This document shows, in pieces, positions 63,467-64,000 of a stretch of 64,000 nt of DNA (positions within the stretch are counted from its first letter, which is position 1; every line of letters starts with the position of its first letter). The stretch spans positions 62,001-126,000 of the forward strand of contig CAXHSH010000416.1 in the NCBI GenBank assembly GCA_964019135.1, in the 5' to 3' direction. The position numbers were made by a program, and so were the translations under genes. This DNA is from Arenicola marina (taxonomy: Eukaryota > Annelida > Polychaeta > Arenicolidae). The notes under the pieces are model-generated. The model was not told the origin of the DNA, did no database searches, and was given only the letters and a program-made list of their open reading frames with translations.

Positions 63467-64000
63467 CTAAACCAACTTTGACAAAAGTATATATACCACA
63501 CAATTTATATATGCCCCACAAGTCTGATTAACAGTCTGATGAACGGAGTTGCATACTGGATCCTTACCAGAGCATATCAGTTCAACACCCATGTCAACAC
63601 ATTGCGTCGACAGGCTAATCTGCATATAGAATTTCCCCCCATGCGGCCGTTTGTCTATCCAAGAGTTAGGATTAAACAAGATTTGACAAACGTATATGTA
63701 CCGCACAATATTTATATGCCCCACAAGTCTGAGTGTCAAGTTTAATTGTAAGCCCCCATCGAGTTCACGGAGATTAACGGAAAAATACTGGATCTCTACC
63801 ATTACATATGAGGTCACAAACTATGTCAACATATTGCCTTGATAGGCTAATCTGCATATGAGATTTCACTCTTCATGGCAGTTTGTCGTTCCATTAGTAG
63901 GCCCTAAACCACCTCTGTAGCAAGTATATATACCACACAATTTATATATGCCCCAAAAATCTGACCATCAAATTTAATTGCATGCCCCCAGCGAGTTCAA

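Larger units (their letters stand above)
27763..64000. repeat. AT-rich satellite organised in higher-order repeats (basic unit 903 bp)
   Basis: Monomers fall into four types by first bases: A (TTTAATTGCATGCCCCCAGC), B (TTTAATTGCCTGTCTTCAGC), C (TCTGATGAACGGAGTTGCAT) and D (TTTAATTGTAAGCCCCCATC). They recur in that order every 903 bp, with near identity between units. Five-monomer units of 1118 bp and hybrids of about 913, 1341 and 1369 bp are mixed in before about 51846. After that the array is purely 903-bp units apart from one 389-bp interruption. Recurrent frames of 65-116 codons on the minus strand and 68 codons on the plus strand are copies of the same non-coding repeat. The array runs off the window end. 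Confidence 0.97.

Noticed and set aside
27927-63817. A minus-strand frame of 116 codons present in nearly every 903-bp unit, with a 68-codon plus-strand partner
   Set aside because: It spans the D-C monomer boundary of a homogenised satellite. Its conservation follows from near-identical DNA, related frames are broken or shifted in the diverged monomers, and no domain is recognisable.
3083-64000. TATATATACC and CAATTTATATATGCC as promoters in every monomer
   Set aside because: AT-rich tails resemble TATA boxes but have no initiator, gene or other support; composition alone explains them.

Overview
The window looks like repeat-dense nuclear DNA from a eukaryote, probably a metazoan (a guess; nothing in the sequence fixes the species). 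I find no protein-coding gene, no intact RNA gene and no prokaryotic feature that I would defend. Almost every base belongs to a tandem array, a duplicated block, or one of two mobile elements that inserted into the arrays. The open reading frames present are by-products of repetition: a 57-bp minisatellite unit divisible by three, a satellite without stops in some frames, and G/C-rich simple repeats.

Layout. 1-889 is a non-tandem block with a degenerate GATC-rich inverted repeat. It leads into a 57/58-bp minisatellite (890-2000) that runs into a 200-base gap of N. Beyond the gap (2201-3020) the same minisatellite family resumes in the opposite orientation and strongly diverged, partly reduced to a 50-bp unit. 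A second, AT-rich satellite family (monomer about 232 bp, with 206- and 215-bp length variants) occupies 3083-9477 as irregular, diverged monomers and resumes at 26079. In between lies 9478-26078, a 16.6-kb segment bounded by 135-bp terminal inverted repeats (133/135 identical) with TATA on both sides. I read it as one large TIR element inserted in the satellite. It carries left-end subterminal repeats, a second copy of the 1-889 block (10732-11620), about 6.4 kb of the 57/58-bp minisatellite (11621-18033), a 159-bp palindrome, and about 7.7 kb of non-coding DNA with poly-C tracts and opposed C-rich minisatellites. No transposase is visible.

From about 27763 to the window end the satellite is organised into higher-order repeats. 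The basic unit is 903 bp, made of four monomers A-B-C-D of 233, 232, 206 and 232 bp, with 1118-bp five-monomer and hybrid variants. A 10,803-bp stretch of mixed units occurs twice in tandem, almost identically (29714-40516 and 40517-51319). From 51846 on, the array is regular 903-bp units, with a 3612-bp (four-unit) superperiod starting near 53145. In the third superperiod a 385-bp TRIM-like LTR element (60145-60529) is inserted with a 4-bp target duplication. Its 141-bp terminal repeats contain tRNA-like box A and box B motifs.

Inferred order of events: spread and homogenisation of the satellite, with old irregular monomers left at the array edge; insertion of the 16.6-kb element into the edge zone (its timing against the homogenisation is unresolved); large unequal-crossover duplications; insertion of the TRIM-like element as probably one of the most recent events. 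The satellite could be centromeric or pericentromeric, but nothing here proves it.
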